A stretch of 64,000 nucleotides of DNA from Flavobacterium luteolum (GTDB lineage Bacteria; Bacteroidota; Bacteroidia; Flavobacteriales; Flavobacteriaceae): positions 2,728,001-2,792,000 of the forward strand of contig NZ_CP114286.1 of the NCBI RefSeq assembly GCF_027111275.1. Direction: 5' to 3'. The notes under the pieces were generated by a model. The model searched no databases and was not told the DNA's origin. It saw only the letters and a list, made by a program, of their open reading frames with translations. Position numbers and translations under genes: made by a program. Of this stretch, positions 42,116 to 49,983 are shown in pieces; positions within the stretch are counted from its first letter, which is position 1; each line of letters starts with the position of its first letter.

Positions 42116-44190
42116 AAATTGCTTTGTTTGGACCTGAAAGTACAGGAAAAACAACCTTAGCAAAACAGCTTGCAGATTACTATGAAACCGAATGGGTTCC
42201 TGAATTTGCACGTGATTATTTGCAAGAAAAATGGGAAGAGAATAAGCATATTTGTGTAGCTGATGATATGATGCCAATTGCTTATGGTCAGACTGCATTG
42301 GAAAATGAAAAATTGGCTAGTGCAAATAAATACTTGTTTTGCGATACCAATTTGATGGTAACCAAAGTGTTTTCTGAAATGTATTATGGTTTTTGTGATC
42401 CGCTTTTAAACGAAGCGGCGCTAAAACATGAATACGATTTGTTTTTCCTGACCGATATTGATGTTCCTTGGGAAAAGGACGATATTCGTGATACTCCAGA
42501 AGGAAGAGAAACGGTATTTTCTGTTTTTAAGCAGACATTAATAGATACAAAAAAGCCTTTTATAACATTATCAGGAGACAAAGAAACACGTTTGGCAAAA
42601 GCAACAGGTATTATTCATGATTTGACTTTGGCTAAAGAAAATGATTTTTCGTCTAATGATTTTGTGCAGATATATAATAGAGGAATTTCTTTTGAAACTA
42701 TTTTAAAACAATTAAAAAGCTTTAAAAAAGGAATCGCAAAAAGTAATTTAATTAGACCCGCTACAATCAATGATGGGATTTTAAATTTATCAGAAAACGA
42801 ATTTCACCAAAAAGCTTTGTTTTTTGACCAAGAGAAGGATAAATTTAAAATTAAAAAGTTTGTTCCAGCATCTGGTGCGGCGACAAGAATGTACAAATTC
42901 TTAATAGCATTTCTGAATGATTTTGATATTGAAAAGGAAACGATAAATGCCTATATCAACAGGAAAAACGATAAAGAACTGGCTATTTTTATTGTTGGTA
43001 TGGAGAAGTTTCCCTTCTTTGAAACTGTCGATAAAAAGTTAAGAGAAATTTATCCTGAATTTGAGTCTTTAGAAAGAGATTATAAAAATTATTATTTTAT
43101 AAAATTACTGTTGTCTCCAGACTATTTTAATTCAGCAAACAAACCAAAAGCTGTTTTACCATTTCATCAATATGATACGCATATTGCCAATCCGATTGAA
43201 GAACATTTGAATGAATGTGTACATTATGCGTCATCAAAAAATGTATCTAATTTGCATTTTACAGTTTCAGAAATACACCAAAATTTATTTGAAATAGCGG
43301 TTGATGAAATTAAAGGGAAGATTGAAAAACCTTCAGGTATTAAGATTGATATTGGATATTCCTATCAAAGCAAACGTACTGATTCGATTACATTAGATGG
43401 AAAAAATAAGCTGGTAAAAGATAAAGATGATAATTTAATTTTCAGACCAGGCGGACATGGGGCTTTGATTGAAAATTTAAATAATCTGGATGCAGATGTA
43501 ATTTTTATTAAAAATATAGACAATGTAATTCAGAATCATATTGATCAAATTACATTATATAAAAAAGCTTTAGCAGGTATTTTAGTGGAGATGCAGCAGA
43601 AAGTTTTTGAATATTTAAGACTAATTGACCAAGAGAAAATAAAAGAAGATAATATTAAAGAAATCCTTCTTTTTTTAGAGAATGGCTTTAATGTTGAAAT
43701 GACTGCTGATTTCAATAAATTTACTTTTGAAAATAAAATAAGTAAGCTTAAAGAACTTTTAGATAGACCAACTCGTGTTTGCGGAATGGTTAAGAATGAA
43801 GGAGAACCAGGAGGCGGACCTTTTTGGGTTATGAACAAAAAAGGAATAAAATCACTTCAAATTGTAGAAACTTCGCAAGTTGATTTAGAAGACAAAAAAC
43901 AAGAAAGAATTTTAGCTGAGGCAACACATTTTAATCCAGTAGATTTAGTTTGCGGTATAAAAAACTATAAAAACGAAAAGTTTGATCTGTTGCAATATGT
44001 AGATCAAAAAGCGGGATTTATTGTAGAAAAAAGCGTTGAAGGAAAATCGGTTAAAAATTACGAATTGCCAGGTTTATGGAATGGATCAATGGCCAATTGG
44101 CTAACTGTTTTTGTTGCTGTTCCTTTGATTACTTTTAATCCAGTAAAAACAGTAAACGATTTGTTGAAAGCGGCTCATCAGCCACAATAA
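42076..44190 (+). CDS. NadR-like nicotinamide-riboside-kinase domain fused to DUF4301
   Basis: 704 residues in one frame. Residues about 12-188 form a NadR-type kinase: P-loop FGPESTGKTTLAKQL, EFARDYLQEKW, CDTNLMVTKVF and DDIRDTPEGRETVF. From about residue 193 (SSNDFVQIYNRGIS) to the end it is a DUF4301 protein (KKFVPASGAATRMYKFL, RPGGHGALIENLNNLDAD, NEGEPGGGPFWV). I know DUF4301 mainly as a separate protein of about 500 residues starting near this point, so this looks like a gene fusion. It overlaps pnuC by 40 bp. The kinase would phosphorylate imported nicotinamide riboside; the DUF4301 role is unknown. Confidence 0.85.
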   Translation: MEKDLKQQKTNIIKIALFGPESTGKTTLAKQLADYYETEWVPEFARDYLQEKWEENKHICVADDMMPIAYGQTALENEKLASANKYLFCDTNLMVTKVFSEMYYGFCDPLLNEAALKHEYDLFFLTDIDVPWEKDDIRDTPEGRETVFSVFKQTLIDTKKPFITLSGDKETRLAKATGIIHDLTLAKENDFSSNDFVQIYNRGISFETILKQLKSFKKGIAKSNLIRPATINDGILNLSENEFHQKALFFDQEKDKFKIKKFVPASGAATRMYKFLIAFLNDFDIEKETINAYINRKNDKELAIFIVGMEKFPFFETVDKKLREIYPEFESLERDYKNYYFIKLLLSPDYFNSANKPKAVLPFHQYDTHIANPIEEHLNECVHYASSKNVSNLHFTVSEIHQNLFEIAVDEIKGKIEKPSGIKIDIGYSYQSKRTDSITLDGKNKLVKDKDDNLIFRPGGHGALIENLNNLDADVIFIKNIDNVIQNHIDQITLYKKALAGILVEMQQKVFEYLRLIDQEKIKEDNIKEILLFLENGFNVEMTADFNKFTFENKISKLKELLDRPTRVCGMVKNEGEPGGGPFWVMNKKGIKSLQIVETSQVDLEDKKQERILAEATHFNPVDLVCGIKNYKNEKFDLLQYVDQKAGFIVEKSVEGKSVKNYELPGLWNGSMANWLTVFVAVPLITFNPVKTVNDLLKAAHQPQ

Positions 44191-44191
44191 T

Positions 44192-44596
44192 ATGGATGCA
44201 GACAAAATCATATCAGAGTTAAATTTCAAAGCTGTTCGAAGCAGTGGAGCAGGTGGACAAAACGTGAATAAAGTTTCATCTAAAGTAGTTTTGAGTTTTG
44301 ATCTGAATACTTCGCAAGCTTTATCTGAAGACGAAAAATTACTTTTACAGGAAAATATAGCAGCAAGATTAACTTCTGAAAACATCTTGATTTTAAATTG
44401 CGATGAAGACCGAAGTCAGCTTAAAAACAAAGAAATTGTAACCAAACGATTTTTGGAAATTATTAAAAAAGGACTTTATGTTCCTAAAATTAGAAAAGCT
44501 ACGAAAGTTCCAAAAGCAGTAATTAAGAAAAGAATCAAAGACAAAAAGAATATTTCTGATCTAAAACAATCTAGAAGAAAACCTAACTTAGATTAA
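44192..44596 (+). CDS. arfB: Peptidyl-tRNA hydrolase ArfB-type release factor (GGQ)
   Basis: 134 residues. Class I release factor GGQ motif in RSSGAGGQNVNKVSSKVVLS and a basic C-terminal tail (KKRIKDKKNISDLKQSRRKP) that in ArfB enters the empty mRNA channel. It frees stalled ribosomes by hydrolysing peptidyl-tRNA. Starts 1 bp after the upstream stop, so it is in the same operon. A terminator-like inverted repeat follows. Confidence 0.9.
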   Translation: MDADKIISELNFKAVRSSGAGGQNVNKVSSKVVLSFDLNTSQALSEDEKLLLQENIAARLTSENILILNCDEDRSQLKNKEIVTKRFLEIIKKGLYVPKIRKATKVPKAVIKKRIKDKKNISDLKQSRRKPNLD

Positions 44597-44612
44597 ATAT
44601 CAATTTTTAAAG

Positions 44613-44670
44613 TTCCAAATTCCAGTAAACTAATTAAAAATAAGTTTTTGGAATTTGGAATTTCTTTTTT
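44613..44670 (+). terminator. Terminator-like inverted repeat after arfB
   Basis: TTCCAAATTCCA / TGGAATTTGGAA 12-bp arms at 44613-44624 and 44649-44660, followed by TTTCTTTTTT. Similar arms occur at 51285-51331. Confidence 0.65.
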
Positions 44671-44692
44671 GGAGTTTTAAATATTTTAACAC

Positions 44693-44700
44693 TAAATTTG
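44693..44700 (+). promoter_or_regulatory. Candidate -7 box in front of the TPP riboswitch
   Basis: TAAATTTG, exact TAnnTTTG match. A TTG at 44669-44671 lies 21 bp upstream, in range for the -33 element. Transcription would start right at the aptamer. Confidence 0.6.
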
Positions 44701-44702
44701 CA

Positions 44703-44787
44703 CTGTCTCAAAGGGGTGCTCCAAATAACGAGCTGAGATCATACCCAAAGAACCTGAGCGAGTAATGTTGCTAAGGGAAAACGACAC
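44703..44787 (+). ncRNA. TPP (thiamine pyrophosphate) riboswitch upstream of a TonB receptor
   Basis: THI-box elements in order: GGGGTGCT, GAGCTGAGATCATACCC, AAGAACCTGAGCGAGTAAT and GCTAAGGGAAAACGACA, with closing pairs TGTC / GACA. Binding of TPP normally lowers expression of the gene that follows, here an outer membrane receptor with its start at 44938. Confidence 0.93.
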
Positions 44788-44937
44788 TATCGAGCGTGCA
44801 CACTTTATTTTGTCGTGAAACACATTTATTAATTTAACAAAAGAATAATTCCCCCTTTTATTCGTAATTCTTTACGAATGAAAACTATTTTTGAAGGTAC
44901 TAAGGTGCTAAGATACAAAGGTTCTGAGGTTCAAAAA

Positions 44938-47067
44938 ATGAGCAGAACCAAATCTATTTTCTTTCTTCTATTTTCTTTCTTCTATTCTCTAATTTCTTTT
45001 GCACAACAGCAAGATTCTTCCAAAGTGAATCAGCTTGATGATGTATTGGTTTCAGCGGTTCGTGTTACTTCAAAAACTCCCGTGAGTTTCAGTAATATGG
45101 ATAAAAAGGAAATTAAGTATAGAAATCTAGGTCAGGACATTCCTGTTTTAATGAATTATCTTCCTTCGGTTGTAACAACTTCAGATGCAGGAAATGGTGT
45201 TGGTTACACTGGAATTCGAGTTCGTGGAAGTGACGCAACACGTGTTAACGTAACCATAAACGGAATTCCGTACAATGATGCTGAAAGCCAAGGAACGTTT
45301 TGGGTTAATATGCCCGATTTTGCTTCTTCTGTAGAAAGTCTTCAATTACAGCGCGGAGTTGGAACATCAACAAATGGAGCAGGTGCTTTTGGTGCCAGTT
45401 TAAATATGCTTACAGATAGTTATGCAAGAAAAGCGACAGGTGAGATTTCAAGTTCTGCAGGATCATTCAATACAATTAAAAATACTGTTAAGTTTAGTAC
45501 AGGTTTATTAAATGATCATTTTGAAATTGCTGGACGTTTGTCTACAATAAAAACACACGGATATATTGATCGCGGAAGCGCCGATTTAAAATCATATTTC
45601 TTGCAAGGGACTTATGTTGGCAAAACAACTTTGATTAAAGCATTAGTTTTTGGAGGAACTCAAAAAACATATCAATCTTGGAACGGAATCGATGCAGAAA
45701 CTCTTAATACAGATCGTACTTTTAATTCTGCCGGAATGTATACAGACGATGCTGGAAATGTACACTTCTATGATAACGAAACCGATAATTACAATCAGGA
45801 TCATTATCAATTGCATTGGAGTGAATCGATTTCTGATAAATGGAGCACAAATCTGGCATTTCATTATACAAAAGGAAAGGGGTATTACGAAAATTATAAA
45901 GAAGATGAACCTGTTGAAGGCTATGGACCAATTAAGCCAACAAAAACAGTTGAAGACGACAATGGAAATTTAGTTCCAGTAACCGATTTGATTCGTCAAA
46001 AATGGTTGGATAATGATTTCTACGGAACTACTTTTTCTGCTAAATATGTAACAGAAAAACTAAATGTTATTTTAGGTGGCGGTTGGAATAAATACGAAGG
46101 TGACCATTTTGGAAAAGTAATCTGGGCGCAATATTCAGATCAGTCAGCGTTAGGAGCTCATTATTACGATGATTATTCGTCAAAAACGGATGGTAATGTT
46201 TTCGCGAAAGCAAATTATCAATTCACAGAAAAATTAAGTTTCTACGGAGATTTGCAATACAGAAATGTGAAATATAAAGCAAATAGTAAAGAAACTGGTT
46301 TGGTAGATGATAATTTTAATTTCTTTAATCCGAAAGCTGGTTTGAACTATGCTTTTAATGAAAAAAACACTTTGTATTTTTCTTATGCTCGAGCAAATCG
46401 TGAGCCAAATAGAACAGATTACGAAGGCGGAAATGTAAAACCGGAAAAACTGAATGATTTTGAGTTAGGATGGAGATTCAATTCAGAGAAATTTCAATTG
46501 AATTCGAATCTTTATTATATGGGATATAGAGATCAATTGATTTTAACGGGAAGATTAGACGATGTTGGAAACCCGATTCGTGCCAATACAGAGAAAAGCT
46601 ACCGTTTAGGATTTGAGTTCGATGCCACAATTGCACTTTCTGAAAAATTTACTTTAAGACCAAACTTTACGTTGAGCAGCAATAAAAACGTAGATTTGGC
46701 TGTTGATGGTGAATTTTACGGAACAACAAAAATTGCCTATTCTCCAGAAGTAATTGCAGGAAACGTTATTGTGTATAAACCTATGGAGAGATTGTATCTT
46801 TCGTTACTGCAAAAATATGTTGGAGAACAATACATGAACAATATTGAACTTCCAGCAGCTAAACTGGCAGATTACTTCGTAAACGATTTTAATGCATCTT
46901 ACGAAATAAAGCCAAAAACGATTTTCCAATCGATAACGATTACAGCTTTGGTAAATAATATTTTCGACAAGAAATATGTTTCAAACGGAGCAATGTGGGA
47001 CGTTTACCCATACTATTATCCGCAAGCGGGAACAAACTTCTTAATTGGTTTGAGTTTGAAATTCTAA
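44938..47067 (+). CDS. TonB-dependent outer membrane receptor under TPP control, probable thiamine uptake
   Basis: 709 residues from MSRTKSIFFLLFSFFYSLIS, a clean signal peptide ending ISFAQ. An in-frame ATG at 44878 would add 20 residues encoded by a repeat-like stretch and is unlikely. TonB box region (QLDDVLVSAVRVTSKTPVSF), plug (RVNVTINGIPYNDAESQGTF) and barrel ending FLIGLSLKF. It lacks the SusC regulatory-like domain. The riboswitch says it is turned down when TPP is plentiful, so the cargo is likely thiamine or a precursor; inferred from regulation. Confidence 0.9.
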   Translation: MSRTKSIFFLLFSFFYSLISFAQQQDSSKVNQLDDVLVSAVRVTSKTPVSFSNMDKKEIKYRNLGQDIPVLMNYLPSVVTTSDAGNGVGYTGIRVRGSDATRVNVTINGIPYNDAESQGTFWVNMPDFASSVESLQLQRGVGTSTNGAGAFGASLNMLTDSYARKATGEISSSAGSFNTIKNTVKFSTGLLNDHFEIAGRLSTIKTHGYIDRGSADLKSYFLQGTYVGKTTLIKALVFGGTQKTYQSWNGIDAETLNTDRTFNSAGMYTDDAGNVHFYDNETDNYNQDHYQLHWSESISDKWSTNLAFHYTKGKGYYENYKEDEPVEGYGPIKPTKTVEDDNGNLVPVTDLIRQKWLDNDFYGTTFSAKYVTEKLNVILGGGWNKYEGDHFGKVIWAQYSDQSALGAHYYDDYSSKTDGNVFAKANYQFTEKLSFYGDLQYRNVKYKANSKETGLVDDNFNFFNPKAGLNYAFNEKNTLYFSYARANREPNRTDYEGGNVKPEKLNDFELGWRFNSEKFQLNSNLYYMGYRDQLILTGRLDDVGNPIRANTEKSYRLGFEFDATIALSEKFTLRPNFTLSSNKNVDLAVDGEFYGTTKIAYSPEVIAGNVIVYKPMERLYLSLLQKYVGEQYMNNIELPAAKLADYFVNDFNASYEIKPKTIFQSITITALVNNIFDKKYVSNGAMWDVYPYYYPQAGTNFLIGLSLKF

Positions 47068-47082
47068 TGAAGTTAAGACACA

Positions 47083-47114
47083 AAAAAAGCCTGAAAATAT
47101 TTTCAGGCTTTTTT
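47083..47114. terminator. Bidirectional terminator after the TonB receptor
   Basis: Perfect palindrome AAAAAAGCCTGAAAAT / ATTTTCAGGCTTTTTT, serving this gene and the converging lipoprotein gene. Confidence 0.93.
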
Positions 47115-47118
47115 GTTT

Positions 47119-47535
47119 TTAATTGTATACGTGAATTACAGTCCCAGAAGATTCGACACGATATTGTTTCATCGGATATTCTTTTCCGCCAAGTCCTGTA
47201 AATAAATTATATTGAGTTTTATCGCAAGAACATACAGCATAAATTCCGTCAATTGTCATTGCAGTGCACGAAGTTAAGGCTTGATTCGGACAAGCTGCAT
47301 CAAAAGCGGTGTAAGTTCCTTCTCCAGTTTTCATTACAATGATACCTTTTGCACCAAAATTGGCAACGTAAACTGGATTACTCGGATATATTAATTTATT
47401 ATAAGTTGGAAGATTAGTGTCCAGATACGCGTTTATCGAATAGTTAGGAATGTACGGATTGTTATTACTTCTATTATTGTCACTGCAAGAGAATAAAACA
47501 GCTGTAAACGCTATAAAGAACCAGATTTTTTTCAT
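47119..47535 (-). CDS. Rieske-like lipoprotein with altered ligand motifs
   Basis: 138 residues. Lipoprotein signal MKKIWFFIAFTAVLFSCSDN. The rest resembles a small Rieske domain: ANFGAKGIIVMKTGEGTYTA, FDAACPN and AVCSCDKTQYNLFTGLGG. A normal [2Fe-2S] Rieske site has CxH and CxxH; here the matching places read CPN and CSCD, so both His are replaced, though extra Cys are present. It may have lost its cluster or bind metal differently. Single gene with a shared terminator. Confidence 0.75.
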   Translation of the reverse strand: MKKIWFFIAFTAVLFSCSDNNRSNNNPYIPNYSINAYLDTNLPTYNKLIYPSNPVYVANFGAKGIIVMKTGEGTYTAFDAACPNQALTSCTAMTIDGIYAVCSCDKTQYNLFTGLGGKEYPMKQYRVESSGTVIHVYN

Positions 47536-47628
47536 TATTTGAATAAGAATTAGTTAAAACAAAAATAATTTATTTAGATTTGAAATCTATATGATTAACA
47601 TATAATTATGTACTATTAAAAATTATAG

Positions 47629-47636
47629 TATATTTG
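47629..47636 (+). promoter_or_regulatory. Candidate -7 box of greA
   Basis: TATATTTG, exact TAnnTTTG match. Transcription would start near 47643, directly before a hairpin with a T-run. Confidence 0.55.
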
Positions 47637-47643
47637 TGGTAAG

Positions 47644-47669
47644 AAAATCCCGTCGCGATGGGATTTTTT
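47644..47669 (+). promoter_or_regulatory. Terminator-like hairpin at the 5' end of the greA transcript
   Basis: AAAATCCC / GGGATTTT 8-bp stem, loop GTCGCGAT, then a T-run (TTTTTT ending 47669). It lies between the -7 box and the start codon at 47693, so it could work as an attenuator. Confidence 0.6.
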
Positions 47670-47692
47670 GTATTTATATAAACGATGAAGTT

Positions 47693-48169
47693 ATGAGTAA
47701 AGTATCTTATTATACAGCAGAAGGATTAAAAAAATTAAAAGATGAATTGGAGCATTTAAAAAGTGTAATGCGTCCAAAAGCATCTCAAGATATTGCAGAT
47801 GCAAGAGATAAAGGTGACTTGTCTGAAAATGCAGAATATGATGCAGCAAAAGAAGCGCAAGGTTTATTAGAAATGAGAATTTCTAAACTTGAAGAAGTTT
47901 ATGCAAATGCAAGATTAATAGACGAATCTCAATTAGATGTTTCTAAAGTTTTGGTTTTATCGAATGTAAAAATCAAAAACCAAAGTAACGGAATGGAGAT
48001 GAAATATACTCTTGTTGCAGAAAGTGAGGCAGATTTAAAAACAGGAAAAATCTCTGTAACTTCTCCTATCGGAAAAGGATTGTTAGGGAAATCTGTTGGA
48101 GAAGTAGCTGAAATTACAGTTCCTAATGGGGTTTTAAAATTTGAAATTCTAGAAATCTCAAGAGACTAA
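47693..48169 (+). CDS. greA: Transcription elongation factor GreA
   Basis: 158 residues from MSKVSYYTAEGLKKLKDELE, the usual GreA start; the frame runs upstream to 47636 through the hairpin, which is not a credible N-terminus. Coiled-coil with the acidic tip ARDKGDLSENAEYDAAKEAQ and C-terminal SPIGKGLLGKSVGEVAEITV. It stimulates RNA cleavage in backtracked RNA polymerase. HIT gene follows 55 bp downstream. Confidence 0.97.
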   Translation: MSKVSYYTAEGLKKLKDELEHLKSVMRPKASQDIADARDKGDLSENAEYDAAKEAQGLLEMRISKLEEVYANARLIDESQLDVSKVLVLSNVKIKNQSNGMEMKYTLVAESEADLKTGKISVTSPIGKGLLGKSVGEVAEITVPNGVLKFEILEISRD

Positions 48170-48224
48170 ATCTTAGTTTAACTGGTTAATCGTTTATTCG
48201 TTTAACCGATTACACAAATAAACA

Positions 48225-48614
48225 ATGGCATCAATATTCACTAAAATAGTAAACGGAGAAATTCCGGCATACAAAATCGCTGAAGACGAAAACTATTTAG
48301 CATTTTTGGATGTAAATCCTAATGCTAAAGGACACACGCTTTGTATTCCGAAACAAGAAATCGATAAGATTTTTGATATGGACGAAGAACTGTATTTAGG
48401 TTTAATGAAATTTTCTAAAAAAGTGGCAGCAGCTTTAGAAAAAACAGTTCCATGCAAAAGAATCGGAATAGCAGTTGTTGGACTTGAAGTGCCTCATGCA
48501 CACGTACATTTGATTCCGTTAAAACACATGGACGAAATGCGTTTTATTGATAAAGTTTCACTTTCAAAAGAAGAATTTGAAGCTTTGGCAAAAGATATTC
48601 AATCAAATTTATAA
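48225..48614 (+). CDS. HIT family nucleotide-binding protein
   Basis: 129 residues. GHTLCIPKQEIDKIFDMD and the triad VPHAHVHLIPL (HxHxH). Begins MASIFTKIVNGEIPAYKIAE, as in HinT-like hydrolases of nucleoside phosphoramidates. Cytoplasmic. A typical greA neighbour in Flavobacteriia, by my recollection. Confidence 0.95.
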   Translation: MASIFTKIVNGEIPAYKIAEDENYLAFLDVNPNAKGHTLCIPKQEIDKIFDMDEELYLGLMKFSKKVAAALEKTVPCKRIGIAVVGLEVPHAHVHLIPLKHMDEMRFIDKVSLSKEEFEALAKDIQSNL

Positions 48615-48669
48615 GACTTCGACTTCGATCAGTCTAACAAAAAAGATGACTAAAGTGCAGTAAAAATTA

Positions 48670-49821
48670 TTATTGCACTTTTTTATTTAATGAAATCTGA
48701 AAAGTAGTTCCTTTCCCAATTTCAGAATTCAGTACTTTTATTTTTCCGTTGTGATATTCCTCGACAATTCTTTTAGTTAAAGAAAGTCCAAGTCCCCAAC
48801 CGCGTTTTTTAGTCGTAAAACCAGTTTCAAAAATGGTTTTAAATTGTTTTTTTGGAATTCCAGTTCCAGAATCTTTAATGTTAATCTTTACATGATTTGC
48901 ATCCTGTTCGATATAAAGATCTAAGGTTCCTTTTCCTTTCATGGCATCAATGGCATTTTTAACTAAATTTTCGATAGTCCAGCTATGCAGCGTTGGATTT
49001 ATCATAGCTAGAATAGGTTCGTTTGGAGCTTGAAACGAAAACGCGACCTGCTTGGAAAAACGAGATTGCAAATACTCATAAGCCGTTTTTGTTTCTTCTA
49101 CAATATCATGAAGTTCTAAAACGGGTACAGAACCAATTTTAGAAAAACGATCAGTAATAGTTTGCAAACGTTCAATATCTTTTTCGATTTCAGTACTAAT
49201 TGATGGATCAATATCTTCGGTTTTTAATATTTCGACCCAGCCAATTAATGAAGATAGCGGTGTTCCAATCTGATGTGCTGTTTCTTTTGCCATTCCTGCC
49301 CAAAGTTTGTTTTGGGTTGCCATTTTGGTACTTTTATAGAAGTTGTAAATTAAAGCAATGCATAAAAATATAATCAGAAGCAGCGCAATCGGGTAGTATT
49401 TAAGTTTGTTTAGTAATGAAGAGTTTCCGTAATATAACGTCTGATATTTCCCTGGAGCATATTCAAAAGTAATAGGCTCGTTTTCATTTTTTAACTTATT
49501 CAAGAAAGCAGTTAGTTTTTTCTTATCATTAAGAATTTCATCAGGAACATTTACTGCACTTACTACTTTATCATACAACATTATTATACCTGGAATCGAA
49601 GTATTATTGTTGAAAATCTGGAGAGGAAGTTCTACATCAGTATTCTCATCGGCGTTAACGATTGTAATTTGTGCCTTCACAAAAAGGTTCATTTTCAAAC
49701 GTTCCTCGTTTTTAAAAATTTGGAAGAAAGTGTAAGTGTTCCAAAGAATTAGAGAAATGATTATAAAACATACCGAAATAATAATCCAGCGGGTTGTATT
49801 TGTTCTTTCAGAAAAAGACAT
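48670..49821 (-). CDS. Orphan sensor histidine kinase
   Basis: 383 residues from MSFSERTNTTRW (ATG at 49821). Two membrane helices near residues 10-32 and 148-168 enclose a periplasmic sensor of about 115 residues. Phospho-acceptor His in MAKETAHQIGTPLSSLIGWV, ATPase motifs NLVKNAIDAMKGKG, DSGTGIPKKQF and GWGLGLSLTKRIVEEYH. No response regulator is next to it. The sensor domain is not a family I recognise. Divergent from the flavin reductase. Confidence 0.93.
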   Translation of the reverse strand: MSFSERTNTTRWIIISVCFIIISLILWNTYTFFQIFKNEERLKMNLFVKAQITIVNADENTDVELPLQIFNNNTSIPGIIMLYDKVVSAVNVPDEILNDKKKLTAFLNKLKNENEPITFEYAPGKYQTLYYGNSSLLNKLKYYPIALLLIIFLCIALIYNFYKSTKMATQNKLWAGMAKETAHQIGTPLSSLIGWVEILKTEDIDPSISTEIEKDIERLQTITDRFSKIGSVPVLELHDIVEETKTAYEYLQSRFSKQVAFSFQAPNEPILAMINPTLHSWTIENLVKNAIDAMKGKGTLDLYIEQDANHVKINIKDSGTGIPKKQFKTIFETGFTTKKRGWGLGLSLTKRIVEEYHNGKIKVLNSEIGKGTTFQISLNKKVQ

Positions 49822-49906
49822 ATCAGTTTTTTTTGAGGTATAAATATAACGAAATATACACATTTTATATTTTGCCGATATAGAAAGATTTTTTCGTTTT
49901 TATCTG

Positions 49907-49914
49907 CAAAACTA
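49907..49914 (-). promoter_or_regulatory. Candidate -7 box of the histidine kinase gene
   Basis: TAGTTTTG on the minus strand, exact TAnnTTTG match. Confidence 0.4.
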
Positions 49915-49938
49915 TTTCTTCGAATTAAACCATTTCAA

Positions 49939-49946
49939 TACTTTTG
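49939..49946 (+). promoter_or_regulatory. Candidate -7 box of the flavin reductase gene
   Basis: TACTTTTG, exact TAnnTTTG match, 38 bp before the ATG. It lies 25 bp from the divergent kinase box. Confidence 0.5.
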
Positions 49947-49983
49947 TAGCTGCTAAAATGAGATTCTGTCTAAATTTTAAAGT

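Noticed and set aside
43545..43838. 97-codon minus frame
   Set aside because: Inside the DUF4301 part of the fusion gene; Ser/Lys-rich antisense composition.
45643..45973. Frames of 69-107 codons on both strands
   Set aside because: Inside the TonB receptor gene, whose reading frame is unbroken.
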